In this document: in pieces, positions 22,987 through 31,723 of the stretch
Position numbering within the stretch: the first letter of the stretch is position 1
Layout of the letters: each line of letters starts with the position of its first letter
DNA from: Ilumatobacter sp.
GTDB lineage: Bacteria; Actinomycetota; Acidimicrobiia; Acidimicrobiales; Ilumatobacteraceae
DNA: 31,723 nt
Assembly (NCBI GenBank): GCA_018666235.1
Contig: JABJAB010000109.1
Location: forward strand, 1-31,723
Reading direction: 5' to 3'
Notes under the pieces: generated by a model
What the model was told of the DNA's origin: nothing
What the model saw: only the letters and a program-made list of their open reading frames with translations
Databases searched by the model: none
Translations under genes and position numbers: made by a program

Positions 22987-23712
22987 CTATTGGGCGGTCC
23001 AGCCACCGTCGACGGGGAGGATGACTCCGTTGACAAGGGCGGCCGCGTCGGACGCCAGATAAATGACAGCCCCGGCGACGTCAGCGATGGTGCCGACCGT
23101 ACCCATGGGGATGCGTTCGATCACCCCGCGTCGGTACTCGGGGTCGTCGAGTCGTTCTGCTGTTCCCGGGGTGTAGATGAAGGTCGGCGCGACCGCGTTG
23201 ACCGTGACGCCGAGCGAGCCCCATTCCAATGCCAGCACTCGCACGAGTTGGTTCGCGGCACCCTTCGACGCGCAATACACCGCGTGATCGCGGATGCCGA
23301 CGAGCGATGCTTGGGAACTGATCGCGACGATGCGTCCCGAGCCCTGCGCGAGCATGACCTTGCCGGCTGCCTGCGCGGTGAAGAAGAGTCCCTTGGCGTT
23401 GACGTCCATCATGTCGTCCCAGTCGGCCTCGGTCACGTCGATCGCTGGGTGGTTCGCTCCGAGTCCAGCATTGGCAACGAGGACGTCGATGCGTCCGTGC
23501 TGCTGCATGATCTTGTCGAACGCAGTGCTGATCGACGAGACGTCGGAGACGTCCATCACATGGCCCGAGGCGCGTCCGCCCTCGGTGATGACCTCCTCGG
23601 CGATGGCGTCTGCCTCGTCCTGGGAGCGCGCGGTGAGTGCGACGGTCGCGCCGGCGGCGGCGAGCGCGTCAACGAGGCCCCGACCGATGCCCCGGCTCGC
23701 GCCGGTGACCAC
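22987..23712 (-). CDS. Short-chain dehydrogenase/reductase (SDR)
   Basis: This classical SDR of about 241 aa has the cofactor motif TGASRGIG at the very N-terminus, VLVANAG (about 81-87), the catalytic Ser in AISSQAS and YCASKG (YxxxK). The closing segment NGVILPVDGGWTAQ is typical of FabG-like enzymes. The formal start is GTG 23712. In-frame translation further upstream (SFSLEGTVT) looks native, but no ATG/GTG/TTG is found before a stop, so either the enzyme begins unusually close to its Rossmann motif or a rarer start is used. It probably forms a unit with the downstream LLM oxidoreductase. The substrate is unknown. Confidence 0.87.
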   Translation of the reverse strand: MVTGASRGIGRGLVDALAAAGATVALTARSQDEADAIAEEVITEGGRASGHVMDVSDVSSISTAFDKIMQQHGRIDVLVANAGLGANHPAIDVTEADWDDMMDVNAKGLFFTAQAAGKVMLAQGSGRIVAISSQASLVGIRDHAVYCASKGAANQLVRVLALEWGSLGVTVNAVAPTFIYTPGTAERLDDPEYRRGVIERIPMGTVGTIADVAGAVIYLASDAAALVNGVILPVDGGWTAQ

Positions 23713-23854
23713 CGTGACGGTTCCTTCGAGGGAGAACGACGGAAGATGCTCGGAGTCCTTCTCTCAACATTCGTGCACTGAGGTGCATCGCACGGTGTTC
23801 AGTCCGGAACCAGCAGGAGAAGGCGCTGGCGTCAGCGCCGCTATCGTTGTGCCC

Positions 23855-24253
23855 ATGCTCGAAGAAGCCGACGGGTTGACCATCGGCCACTGGGAACTTG
23901 CGCAGAATGTCTCGGAGTGGATCGAGGTCCTCGCGATTTTCGTCATCGCCGTTTCGGTGGTCATCGCCGTCGTCATTGGCGTCCGCGCCGCGTTCGTCGT
24001 CGGTCCTGTTGCCGGGATTGAGGCGGTCAAGCGGCAAGTCGGACGCGGGCTTCTCCTCGGGCTTGATCTGCTCATCGCAGCTGACATCATTCGAACTGTC
24101 ACGCTTGAGCCGACACTCGAAAACGTTGCGGCGCTCGGTCTCCTCGTCATCGTCCGAACGTTCCTCTCCTGGTCGATCGTTGTGGAACTCCGGGGCCGGT
24201 GGCCGTGGCAACTCGAGCAACGAACGTCTGGCGAGGACAAAGTCGAAAAGTGA
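23855..24253 (+). CDS. DUF1622 membrane protein
   Basis: This 132-aa protein has three hydrophobic segments. The family signature is clear: VKRQVGRGLLLGLDLLIAADIIRTV, then LGLLVIVRTFLSWSIVVELRGRWPWQ near the C-terminus. The frame is open long before the gene; ATG 23855 is chosen because the conserved region starts shortly after it, with GTG 23849 as an alternative. It is an inner-membrane protein of unknown function. It is divergent from the SDR and convergent with the DedA gene, 26 bp away. Confidence 0.8.
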   Translation: MLEEADGLTIGHWELAQNVSEWIEVLAIFVIAVSVVIAVVIGVRAAFVVGPVAGIEAVKRQVGRGLLLGLDLLIAADIIRTVTLEPTLENVAALGLLVIVRTFLSWSIVVELRGRWPWQLEQRTSGEDKVEK

Positions 24254-24279
24254 ACGTCGGCCTGGCCTGACTTGGTCTG

Positions 24280-25020
24280 TCAGACGAGGTCAGGTTCGCC
24301 GGCCGCCGCTGAATCTTTCGACGCTTCCCAATCACGCCGCACGCGTTGGTACAGAAACCCGAGCAGCGCAGTGGTGATGACGAGCGAGACGAGGATCGAC
24401 AGCAGTGGTTGATCGCCGATTGCCGTCGAGACCAGTGCTGACGAGACGCAGGCGAACGCCGCCCACGCAACTCCGCCGATCGCATTCCAGAGCAGAAATC
24501 GTGGATAGGGAAATTGGGCCAGACCCATGGTCGCTCCCACCACAAACCGCACGCCGGGCACGAACCGCCCGAACACGATCAACATTGGTGCCTGATCCTG
24601 CAGCATGGCGAACGTCTCAGCGACCTTCTCGTTGCGCTCGGCTTGTGCGACACGCTTCGACATGAATTTGCGCAGCACCGTCCGCGAGATCCAGTACAGG
24701 ATCGAGTCACCGACGATCGCCCCCGCGGAGCCAGCGACGATCAGTCGCCAGATCTCGATGTTCGAACCCTCCTGTGTCGCAAGAACCGAGCCGGTGTTGA
24801 GCAGCGACTCGCTCGGGAAAATCGGGACAACGGCGTCGAAGCTGACGAACATGAACACGAGGGCGTACGGGTGGGCGAGTCCATCCAGATCGATGTTGGC
24901 GACTGCGCCCGAGATTGCCGCGACGAGCCATGCGATACCGACGACGGCGAATCCTCCCGCGATAATCCATCGAAGCCGAGGGATCTTCCACTGTCGAGTC
25001 TCAGGCACCGCAGAACTCAT
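24280..25020 (-). CDS. DedA/SNARE-associated (VTT domain) membrane protein
   Basis: This 246-aa protein has several membrane segments. The VTT/DedA core shows in SFDAVVPIFPSESLLNTG, GAIVGDSILYWISR, FGRFVPGVRFVVGATMGLAQ and WNAIGGVAWAAFA. The conserved acidic and arginine residues (Glu of PSES, Arg of GRFVPGVR) are those needed by DedA proteins for lipid-carrier recycling and proton-dependent homeostasis. It starts 28 bp after the stop of the FGE gene, so co-transcription is likely. The acidic C-terminal tail is not conserved. Confidence 0.85.
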   Translation of the reverse strand: MSSAVPETRQWKIPRLRWIIAGGFAVVGIAWLVAAISGAVANIDLDGLAHPYALVFMFVSFDAVVPIFPSESLLNTGSVLATQEGSNIEIWRLIVAGSAGAIVGDSILYWISRTVLRKFMSKRVAQAERNEKVAETFAMLQDQAPMLIVFGRFVPGVRFVVGATMGLAQFPYPRFLLWNAIGGVAWAAFACVSSALVSTAIGDQPLLSILVSLVITTALLGFLYQRVRRDWEASKDSAAAGEPDLV

Positions 25021-25048
25021 GTCGTGTGGCCGCGTGCGTTCCTGTTCA

Positions 25049-26026
<978 letters not shown>

Positions 26027-26157
26027 CGAGACGACCCTACTTGTGTGCCGCCAGCAGTCACAGGGTTACTCCATCGTCTCGGACGGCGACGATTGGGTCG
26101 CTCTCGTGATCGGTGTTGGTCGCTCATCGGCTGGCGGGCCGATCTATCCTCGCAACT

Positions 26158-27945
26158 GTGAAGTTCCCAATTCTCAGACCTCGATCGCTCTTTCGGCGGG
26201 AGACGGCGAAGGATGACGCAGTGGCGGGGCTTGTTCTCGGCGTGGAGAGTATTCCCGACGGCCTGGCAAGTGGCCTGCTGGCCGGTGTCAACCCGGTTGC
26301 CGGGCTCTACGGTTATTTGTACGGGATGATCGGCGGGGCGCTGTTCACGAGCACTGCGTTCATGACGGTGCAGGCGACCGGAGCGATGTCAATCATCGTT
26401 GCCGACGTCGATCTCGCCAGCCGCGACGACCCAGCACGTTCGTTGTTCACGCTCACGATCTTGACCGGCGTGGTGATGATCATCGCGGGGCTGTTGCGGC
26501 TGGGTTCGTTCCTGCGGTTTGTGTCGAATTCGGTGATGACGGGTTTTGTTACCGCCGTTGGCATCAACATCGTGCTGGGCCAACTCAACGACTTCAGCGG
26601 CTACGACGCGCAGGGCAGCAACCGGGTGATCCGGGCATTTGACCTGCTCTTCAATCTCGACAAGGCCGAATTTGGCCCGGTTGTCGTCGGCACGGTCACC
26701 ATCATTCTGATCGTCGGTTTGCAACGCACCCGGCTCGGAGCGCTCGGCATGGTCGTTGCGGTGGTCGCCGGTTCGGCCGTCGCTGCAGTGTTCCAGAGTG
26801 CAGATCGCGACATCGTGCTCGTCCGCGACATCGCCGACGTGCCCAGTTCGCTTCCATTCATCCAGCTTCCCATCATCTCCGAGGTTCCGTACCTGCTGAT
26901 TCCGGCGTTGTCGCTGGCATTCGTTGGTCTTGTGCAGGGCGCTGGCGTGTCGGCCGGGTTTCCGAACAATGACGGGAGTCTGCCCAGTAATTCGCAGGAC
27001 TTCGTCGGGCAGGGCGCCGGGAACATCCTGGCCGGCTTGTTCCAGGGCACGCCGGTCGGAGGCTCAATGTCAGCGAGCGCCATTGTCAGCGACGCCGGTG
27101 CGCGGAGCCGAACGGCGCTGTTCTTCGCAGGGCTCGTCATGGCAGTCGTGCTGCTGGCTTTCGCGTCGCTGGTCGAGTTGATCGCTATTCCGTCGGTCGC
27201 GGGGTTACTGATCGTGGTTGGCGTCGGCACGATCAAACCCGCCAAGGTGCGGACGGTCGCGCTCACCGGCAAGGTGCCGCTCACGGTGATGTCGATCACG
27301 TTGTTGCTCACGCTGATCATCCCGTTGCAGTTCGCCGTGTTAGTCGGCGTGAGTCTCTCGGTCTTGCTGTTTGTGATTCGCCAGTCGTCTCGACTCGTCA
27401 CCTTCCGTCTCGAAATACGTGATGACGGCCGAGTCCGCGAGGTCGAACCGCCGTCTGAGCTCCCGCCGGGCGAGGTAGTTGTCCTGCAGCCGTTTGGTGC
27501 GATCTTCTTCGCGACGGCGTCTGTTCTCCTCGAGCAAATGCCGACGGTGACGCCGGCATCGCGACACTCCGTCGTCATCTTGCGCATCCGCGGCTCCGAT
27601 GACGCGGGGGCCACCTTCCTTGACATTCTTGGTCAGTACGCACGAGCGCTCCGTGATGCGGACTGCAAGCTCATGATCGTCACGAACAACCAACACGTCA
27701 TCGACCAGATTGACGAACGGATGGTCACCCAGGCCATCGACATCAAGAACGTTTACCGCGGCACCGAGTACGTCGGAGAAACGGTGCGCCAGGCGTACGA
27801 CGATGCTGTGGAGTGGGTCGCTCAGCACATCGCTGAATCAACTGAGACCGTCGAGACCGCCGAGACTGGATCGACTTCCGAGACCGTTCCCACATCGCAT
27901 CGCTCCGGTCACGAAGACACGCCAAGCGACCAACTCGCACTCTGA
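26158..27945 (+). CDS. SulP-family inorganic anion transporter with STAS domain
   Basis: The protein is 595 aa from the GTG at 26158 (VKFPILRPRSL); an in-frame GTG at 26113 would add 15 residues. The membrane domain contains the SulP signatures DAVAGLVLGVESIPDGLASGLLAGVNPVAGLYGYLYG and QGTPVGGSMSASAIVSDAGARSRTA. About 10-14 hydrophobic segments are visible. A cytoplasmic STAS domain follows in the last 150 residues or so (VVVLQPFGAIFFATASVLLEQ, SVVILRIRG). Substrates of the family include sulfate and bicarbonate. The divergent FGE gene makes sulfate attractive, but that is inference. The tail ends in a Thr/Glu-rich repeat (ETVETAETGSTSETV). Confidence 0.88.
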   Translation: MKFPILRPRSLFRRETAKDDAVAGLVLGVESIPDGLASGLLAGVNPVAGLYGYLYGMIGGALFTSTAFMTVQATGAMSIIVADVDLASRDDPARSLFTLTILTGVVMIIAGLLRLGSFLRFVSNSVMTGFVTAVGINIVLGQLNDFSGYDAQGSNRVIRAFDLLFNLDKAEFGPVVVGTVTIILIVGLQRTRLGALGMVVAVVAGSAVAAVFQSADRDIVLVRDIADVPSSLPFIQLPIISEVPYLLIPALSLAFVGLVQGAGVSAGFPNNDGSLPSNSQDFVGQGAGNILAGLFQGTPVGGSMSASAIVSDAGARSRTALFFAGLVMAVVLLAFASLVELIAIPSVAGLLIVVGVGTIKPAKVRTVALTGKVPLTVMSITLLLTLIIPLQFAVLVGVSLSVLLFVIRQSSRLVTFRLEIRDDGRVREVEPPSELPPGEVVVLQPFGAIFFATASVLLEQMPTVTPASRHSVVILRIRGSDDAGATFLDILGQYARALRDADCKLMIVTNNQHVIDQIDERMVTQAIDIKNVYRGTEYVGETVRQAYDDAVEWVAQHIAESTETVETAETGSTSETVPTSHRSGHEDTPSDQLAL

Positions 27946-27968
27946 GGACTGAGTCGGCGGAGTGCGAT

Positions 27969-27989
27969 AGCGCTGTGCTGCAGAGCGCT
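27969..27989. terminator. Weak hairpin between convergent SulP and Vps62-like genes
   Basis: AGCGCT (27969-27974) pairs with AGCGCT (27984-27989) over a 9-nt loop in the 43-bp gap between convergent stops. There is no U-tract. Position is the main support. Confidence 0.3.
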
Positions 27990-29977
27990 CAGTCGACGCT
28001 GACGAGTTCGGCGACGGGGGCGCCTTGCGTCGCGGCGACGGCGTCGCCATACACGAGGTTCATGGCAATGGCTGCGAGCGGGGCAACGAGGATGTAGAGC
28101 AGCGTGACCAGTGCCGAGAAGGCCCACAGCGGAATTGAGGCGGCCCCAACGAGCAGGAGGAGCGACAACCCCATCACCGTGACGAACACCATGCCGTTGA
28201 TCGCGGTTGCTGCGAACGCAGTGTGGAGCCAACGGCCATGGACGAGTTCGGTACTGCGCTGCAACGAGCCGCGAGCATCTGTTTCCTCGTGCACGATCAC
28301 TTGAGGCATGAGTTGGTAACGCACGATCTGGCGGATGCCCCACGGGATTCCGATGATGCTGACCATCAGGATGACAACGGTGGCGTACGTGCGGATGAAT
28401 GCTTTGAGCAGCGTGGAACGGCGCGCCCAGGTCACGCGGGTGGCGTCGCGCAGCCCACCGCTCGTGCGATTGGCACCGCGCAGGAACTCGGCGACCAATG
28501 CACTCACGCCCACGAAGGCGGCGAGGTTGACTGCCCCGCCCGCCAGCGCGGCCATGAAGAGATTCGTGCCGCCCGAGGGTCGCGCCAGTTCGATGAATTC
28601 GCCGACGAATGGAATCAATCGGGCAAAGACGGCGATCGCAGCGGCAAAAGCCGCAGCGGGGAGGTAGAGCAACCCCAGGGCGATGAACAACAGCGGCGAC
28701 CCCCGGTACGTGACCAATGCGGCGCGGATGATCTGGCCAACGCGGCGGCGGCGGCGCAATGGCTCGGCGGACACGCGGGTCCAATCTGTCCGGCCTGCGA
28801 TGAACTTGAGCACGGAAAAGATGATGAGGAATCCGATGATTGCTGCTGCGGGTGACACCGTGAAGGTGATCAACGCGTTGGAGCCGGCCGCGACGACACC
28901 GCAAAATGCTTCGACGACCGTCGCTCCCTCAGAGTCGCCTGCAGGGATCACGACGCTCGATGGTCGCAACTCATCGAACCAAGGCAGCGGGTCGAGCCAA
29001 CGATCCTTGCTAGCTGGTCCCGTCGGGCCATTAAACGGGCCTCGTTGGCGCTCACCCCACCGGCCCTCAAAGGACACCCATGCGAGCGGGTCGTCGGGGT
29101 CGTCGACCGCATCGGGGAGCAGCACGACCTCTGGTGAAATCGAGTCAGATGGACCCGAGGTGTCGTCACAGCCGAAGCCCTCGGATGCGCCGCGCCCGAG
29201 GAAGACCGCTGCGCCGAAGTAGCTGGCATGGGAACCAGCCGAGGAGTAGACCAGCGGGTGGTCGCCGTCGCGCTCAAGCTTGTTCGAGTCCCAGGTGGCG
29301 CGTTCGCCGCCTTCATGTTGCGAATAGCCGATCTCGATTGGAGTTGCGGCCAGCGCCTCGTCAATCGACGAGGCATCGAACAGAAGCGATATGCCTTCCC
29401 AGTCGCTCTCGTGTTTGTTATTCCAGTCGTTGTAGTACCAGTAAGTCCAGTACTGCACGACGAGCTTGCCTGGTGCGTCGGATGGCTGCACGATGTGCGC
29501 GTAGACCGTGGCAGGCTCGTCAGCGGTGTACTTGTTGAAGTCGCGTTCATAAATGCACTCGGGTGACAGCGAACTTCCTGGGAAATCGAGGAAAAATCCT
29601 TCCCCAAGGTCAAACAGGTCGGCGGCGCTTGGTGCCCACGTCACGATGGGGTCATCGCGGCCGACTTGGCGCAGCGCCACCTCCGGGTTGTCGAGCACGA
29701 TGTCGACGGCGGACGGTCCATACGGTTCACCCTCACTGTCGCAGTCTTCAGATTGCTGTTTGACCATGATGATCGGCGCGAACCGCTCAACGAGTTGTTG
29801 AGCAGAGTCCTCAGACTGAGCTTGAGCCGGACCGGCCCCGAGATAAAGCAAAGCAACGCTGAGAATCAGGGCAGCGAGAAAGCCCGATGCAACGCGGCGA
29901 GCGTCACGAGGGCGAGGAGTATTCGCTACAGAAGAACTTTCGTCTGCTTGGTGCCGGAATGGCGACGTCAGTTGCAA
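27989..29977 (-). CDS. Vps62-like extracytoplasmic domain fused to a multi-pass membrane domain
   Basis: The frame is open to 30160, but the best start is TTG 29977: GAGAGGAAG lies 6 bp upstream and this avoids overlap with the methyltransferase gene. That gives 662 aa. An Arg-rich segment leads into the signal peptide FLAALILSVALLYLGAGPAQA (about residues 33-53). The exported part (about 55-370) has Vps62-like features: APIIMVKQ, VVQYWTYWYYNDWNNKHESDWEG, PLVYSSAGSHASYF and a WVSFEGRWG segment. A membrane helix follows (about 370-395), then a basic RRRRR stretch and a further domain with about five or six helices and SLQRSTELVHGRW. The function is unknown; the membrane part resembles glycerophosphoryl-diesterase-type membrane domains. 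The combination is unusual to me. Confidence 0.75.
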   Translation of the reverse strand: MQLTSPFRHQADESSSVANTPRPRDARRVASGFLAALILSVALLYLGAGPAQAQSEDSAQQLVERFAPIIMVKQQSEDCDSEGEPYGPSAVDIVLDNPEVALRQVGRDDPIVTWAPSAADLFDLGEGFFLDFPGSSLSPECIYERDFNKYTADEPATVYAHIVQPSDAPGKLVVQYWTYWYYNDWNNKHESDWEGISLLFDASSIDEALAATPIEIGYSQHEGGERATWDSNKLERDGDHPLVYSSAGSHASYFGAAVFLGRGASEGFGCDDTSGPSDSISPEVVLLPDAVDDPDDPLAWVSFEGRWGERQRGPFNGPTGPASKDRWLDPLPWFDELRPSSVVIPAGDSEGATVVEAFCGVVAAGSNALITFTVSPAAAIIGFLIIFSVLKFIAGRTDWTRVSAEPLRRRRRVGQIIRAALVTYRGSPLLFIALGLLYLPAAAFAAAIAVFARLIPFVGEFIELARPSGGTNLFMAALAGGAVNLAAFVGVSALVAEFLRGANRTSGGLRDATRVTWARRSTLLKAFIRTYATVVILMVSIIGIPWGIRQIVRYQLMPQVIVHEETDARGSLQRSTELVHGRWLHTAFAATAINGMVFVTVMGLSLLLLVGAASIPLWAFSALVTLLYILVAPLAAIAMNLVYGDAVAATQGAPVAELVSVD

Positions 29978-30086
29978 CTTGGACTTCCTCTCGACCTGGC
30001 GCAACGGACAAGCCACTTGCGCACGGTTGAACAGTAGTCGCCTCTCCCCGCTACGCGGCCTTCCTGGCGATGAGCATCCCCGGTGT

Positions 30087-30863
30087 CTAAGGGTGCTTGG
30101 GCTTCGGTCGGCGTGCAGTCGCGGTGTACCGCTCGTCGCCAGGAATAGCGTCAAGTGCAACTGACGTGAAGCCAGCGGTTCTAAGACGCTGATTTAGTTC
30201 AGCTCGGGTAAACGGCCACATTGTGACCGGGTATGACCGAAGGGTGGCGTGATTACCGTCAATGAAAATTGGTGCTATCTCAAGCAGGTGTGGGTCGCCG
30301 AACGCCTCAGGAACGTGCCAGGAGTAGGTACGCACGCAGCGTGTGCCATTGCGCTCAACGATGTCTGGCTCGATCTCGACTCGACTGCCCATTTCGTGCA
30401 CGAGTTCCCAGTCGTGGGTATCGAGAACGAGTATTCCGCCAGGAGTAAGGATCGAGCGGAAAGCTTTAAATGCGTCGATAGCCGCCTCAGCGTCGGGTGC
30501 GTGCGCGATCGAGTTGCCAGTGCAGAAGATCGCGTCGAACCGCTCGGGCTCGAATTTGGTTGGAAGGTCTGCCCACGTGCTGGTGATGACGTCAGACCGA
30601 TCGACTCCTGCGGCTTCGAGGCGGTGACGGGTCACGGCGACCATCTCTGTGCTTGCATCGGAGGCGGTGACGTTGAAGCCACGTCGCACAAGCGCTGTGG
30701 CATCGACGCCAATCCCGCACGCAGCGTCGAGAACGCACGCCCCCAGCTCAAGTGACGACATCGCCGCTCTGACCCCGGGTGTGTCACTGCCGAGGAACAG
30801 AGCGACGTCGTCGAAGTACCAGTGGTAATCAGTGGCCAAGGACCGGTACTGGTCCTCGGTCAT
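30087..30863 (-). CDS. Class I SAM-dependent methyltransferase
   Basis: The protein is 258 aa from the ATG at 30863, one base after the stop of the SHOCT gene; an earlier in-frame start would overlap that gene. The SAM-binding motif I is VLDAACGIGVDATAL (about 44-58). Post-I is TASDASTEMV, motif II is FDAIFCTGNSIAH and motif III is LTPGGILVLDTHDWE. The layout resembles glycine/sarcosine-type N-methyltransferases (YRSLATDYHWYFDD at the N-terminus), but the substrate cannot be inferred. It is cytoplasmic and the third gene in the minus-strand series DUF6325, SHOCT, methyltransferase, Vps62-like. Confidence 0.82.
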   Translation of the reverse strand: MTEDQYRSLATDYHWYFDDVALFLGSDTPGVRAAMSSLELGACVLDAACGIGVDATALVRRGFNVTASDASTEMVAVTRHRLEAAGVDRSDVITSTWADLPTKFEPERFDAIFCTGNSIAHAPDAEAAIDAFKAFRSILTPGGILVLDTHDWELVHEMGSRVEIEPDIVERNGTRCVRTYSWHVPEAFGDPHLLEIAPIFIDGNHATLRSYPVTMWPFTRAELNQRLRTAGFTSVALDAIPGDERYTATARRPKPKHP

Positions 30864-30864
30864 G

Positions 30865-31206
30865 TCAGCCGAGAAGCTTGGCCTTTTGTGCAGCAAACTC
30901 CGCGTCAGTCAGCACGCCCTGATCGTGGAGTTGACCGAGCTGTGTGAGCTGGGCCATGAGGTCCGGTGCGGCGGCAACTGGTGCCGGAGGGGCAGCAGCA
31001 GCGGCAGCGGCGGCGGCAGCAGCCTGAGAGTCAGCGAGGCCCTGATCGTAGGCTGATTGCTGAGCGGCAGCAGCTTGTTGCTGGCCCTCGTTGAACTTCT
31101 TTGTCTGTCGGGCGCTCACACCGCCGGCAACGGCAGATGCCGTGCCTGCAACCACTGCGGTCCGACCCACGGTTCGGACTACTCCTCCACGTCGGCGACG
31201 CATCAT
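30865..31206 (-). CDS. SHOCT-domain protein with basic N-terminus and poly-alanine linker
   Basis: This 113-aa protein starts at an ATG (31206) with a second ATG next to it. Very basic N-terminal residues (MMRRRRGG) precede a short hydrophobic stretch (TAVVAGTASAVAGGVSA) that could be a membrane anchor. A Gln/Ala-rich linker follows with an uninterrupted run of 11 alanines (about 62-72). It ends in a canonical SHOCT domain (LTQLGQLHDQGVLTDAEFAAQKAKLLG), a short C-terminal oligomerisation-type motif. The function is unknown. It couples tightly to the methyltransferase downstream, and the DUF6325 gene is 37 bp upstream. Confidence 0.85.
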   Translation of the reverse strand: MMRRRRGGVVRTVGRTAVVAGTASAVAGGVSARQTKKFNEGQQQAAAAQQSAYDQGLADSQAAAAAAAAAAAPPAPVAAAPDLMAQLTQLGQLHDQGVLTDAEFAAQKAKLLG

Positions 31207-31243
31207 GACTGAACTCCTGTTTCTGTAATTGTTGTTGTGGTCA

Positions 31244-31699
31244 TCATCCCTCCAGGGATGCTTCTAGGGCATCGAGTTCGTCGAGCGCTCCAATGATTGA
31301 TTGCACCGGAATCCGGCCGCTGTCGACGACGACTCCGCCGCCCTCGCGAAGCGCAATCGCGAACGGCGCCGCCCAGGTGTTCTCGAACACGAGCATGATC
31401 GCTCGTGTGTCAACTTCCATCGCCTCACCGGCGGCGGCGACGTCGTCGTCGCCGAGAATGCCGGTCTCGAAGCCGTCAAACACATTGATGTGAATGGCTT
31501 CGTCGCCGGGCAGATCTGAGATCTCGATTGCCTGCACCGAACCATCGGAAAGCTTGCGGATGAACATCACGTCGAGGATGGTGATCACGCCACGGTCGAC
31601 GAGGTCGAAGAGCGGCGGCGCTGCCTTACCGGTGAACGGTTGGTCGAACTCGATCAACATCCAGTCGATCGGTCCCATCTCTCTCATGTCATCTGTCAC
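31244..31699 (-). CDS. DUF6325-family protein
   Basis: This 151-aa acidic protein has the formal start GTG 31699; ATGs at residues 5 and 8 are alternatives, and MGPIDWMLIEFDQPF is where family members usually begin. Features of the family are the N-terminal GPIDWMLIEF, GVITILDVMFIRKL and the C-terminal ENTWAAPFAIALREGGGVVVDSGRIP. It has no membrane segment or catalytic motif I can recognise. Members commonly sit next to SHOCT proteins, as here, so the two probably act together. The role is unknown. Confidence 0.78.
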   Translation of the reverse strand: MTDDMREMGPIDWMLIEFDQPFTGKAAPPLFDLVDRGVITILDVMFIRKLSDGSVQAIEISDLPGDEAIHINVFDGFETGILGDDDVAAAGEAMEVDTRAIMLVFENTWAAPFAIALREGGGVVVDSGRIPVQSIIGALDELDALEASLEG

Positions 31700-31723
31700 G
31701 TGTCACGTCCTATCATGTCGAGT

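Noticed and set aside
22839..23036. 65-codon open frame through the 11-bp tandem repeat
   Set aside because: The frame is a by-product of the repeat (SHNQATIKPQ); no initiation signals and it overlaps the SDR 3' end.
26601..27626. 341-codon open frame antisense to the SulP gene
   Set aside because: Thr/Ser/Pro-rich antisense shadow of a clearly conserved transporter; no start signals.
30990..31060. GC-rich trinucleotide run as a separate repeat element
   Set aside because: It encodes the alanine-rich linker of the SHOCT protein and needs no other explanation.

Overview
The window is GC-rich, densely coded bacterial DNA, most likely from an actinobacterium. Pointers to this are frequent GTG/TTG starts, a SARP-type regulator, a GAP (Sap-like) membrane protein, an F420-type LLM oxidoreductase, a DUF6325-SHOCT pair and several TetR/LacI regulators with local operators. 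A free-living Acidimicrobiia/Ilumatobacter-like organism is my inference. I see no rRNA, tRNA, CRISPR array, intact transposase or phage gene.

Region 1 (1-5.6 kb). The 3' part of a LigK-type aldolase is followed by a convergent SARP-family regulator. The regulator has lost its DNA-binding head exactly where a 118-bp repeat begins. A second, ungapped copy of the repeat (14 mismatches) lies 1.46 kb away in the same orientation, next to a strong hairpin. A short DUF1254/DUF1214 gene sits between the copies, and a lipoprotein-like remnant follows. This looks like a rearranged, element-bearing stretch.

Region 2 (5.7-11.2 kb). It holds a PhyH dioxygenase, an MFS transporter divergent from a TetR regulator with a perfect 18-bp operator, a full-length DUF1254/DUF1214 protein and a GAP-family membrane protein. 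A strong hairpin separates the last of these from the next block.

Region 3 (11.2-15.4 kb). This is a compact, divergently transcribed protocatechuate 4,5-cleavage (meta) pathway. On the right arm, ligA, ligB and ligC overlap. On the left arm, a galD/ligU-type isomerase and a ligI lactonase overlap. With the LigK aldolase at the window start, all steps from protocatechuate to pyruvate plus oxaloacetate are present except the LigJ hydratase, which may lie left of the window.

Region 4 (15.4-20.3 kb). After a gene-poor stretch come a HAD phosphatase-like gene and a 370-bp intergenic region. That region holds a structured, U-tract-ended RNA candidate and a promoter with a perfect 17-bp palindromic operator. 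Then follow a CYP153-like alkane-hydroxylase P450, an enoyl-CoA hydratase homologue and a bacterial homologue of protein arginine methyltransferases.

Region 5 (20.3-23.7 kb). A minus-strand group comprises an SDR, an LLM oxidoreductase, a 110-aa unknown and a LacI regulator. It carries an 11-bp-arm inverted repeat and a 4 x 11-bp tandem repeat between genes. Region 6 (23.8-31.7 kb) has DUF1622, DedA, a genuine formylglycine-generating enzyme divergent from a SulP anion transporter, a Vps62-like secreted/membrane fusion protein, a methyltransferase, a SHOCT protein and a DUF6325 protein.
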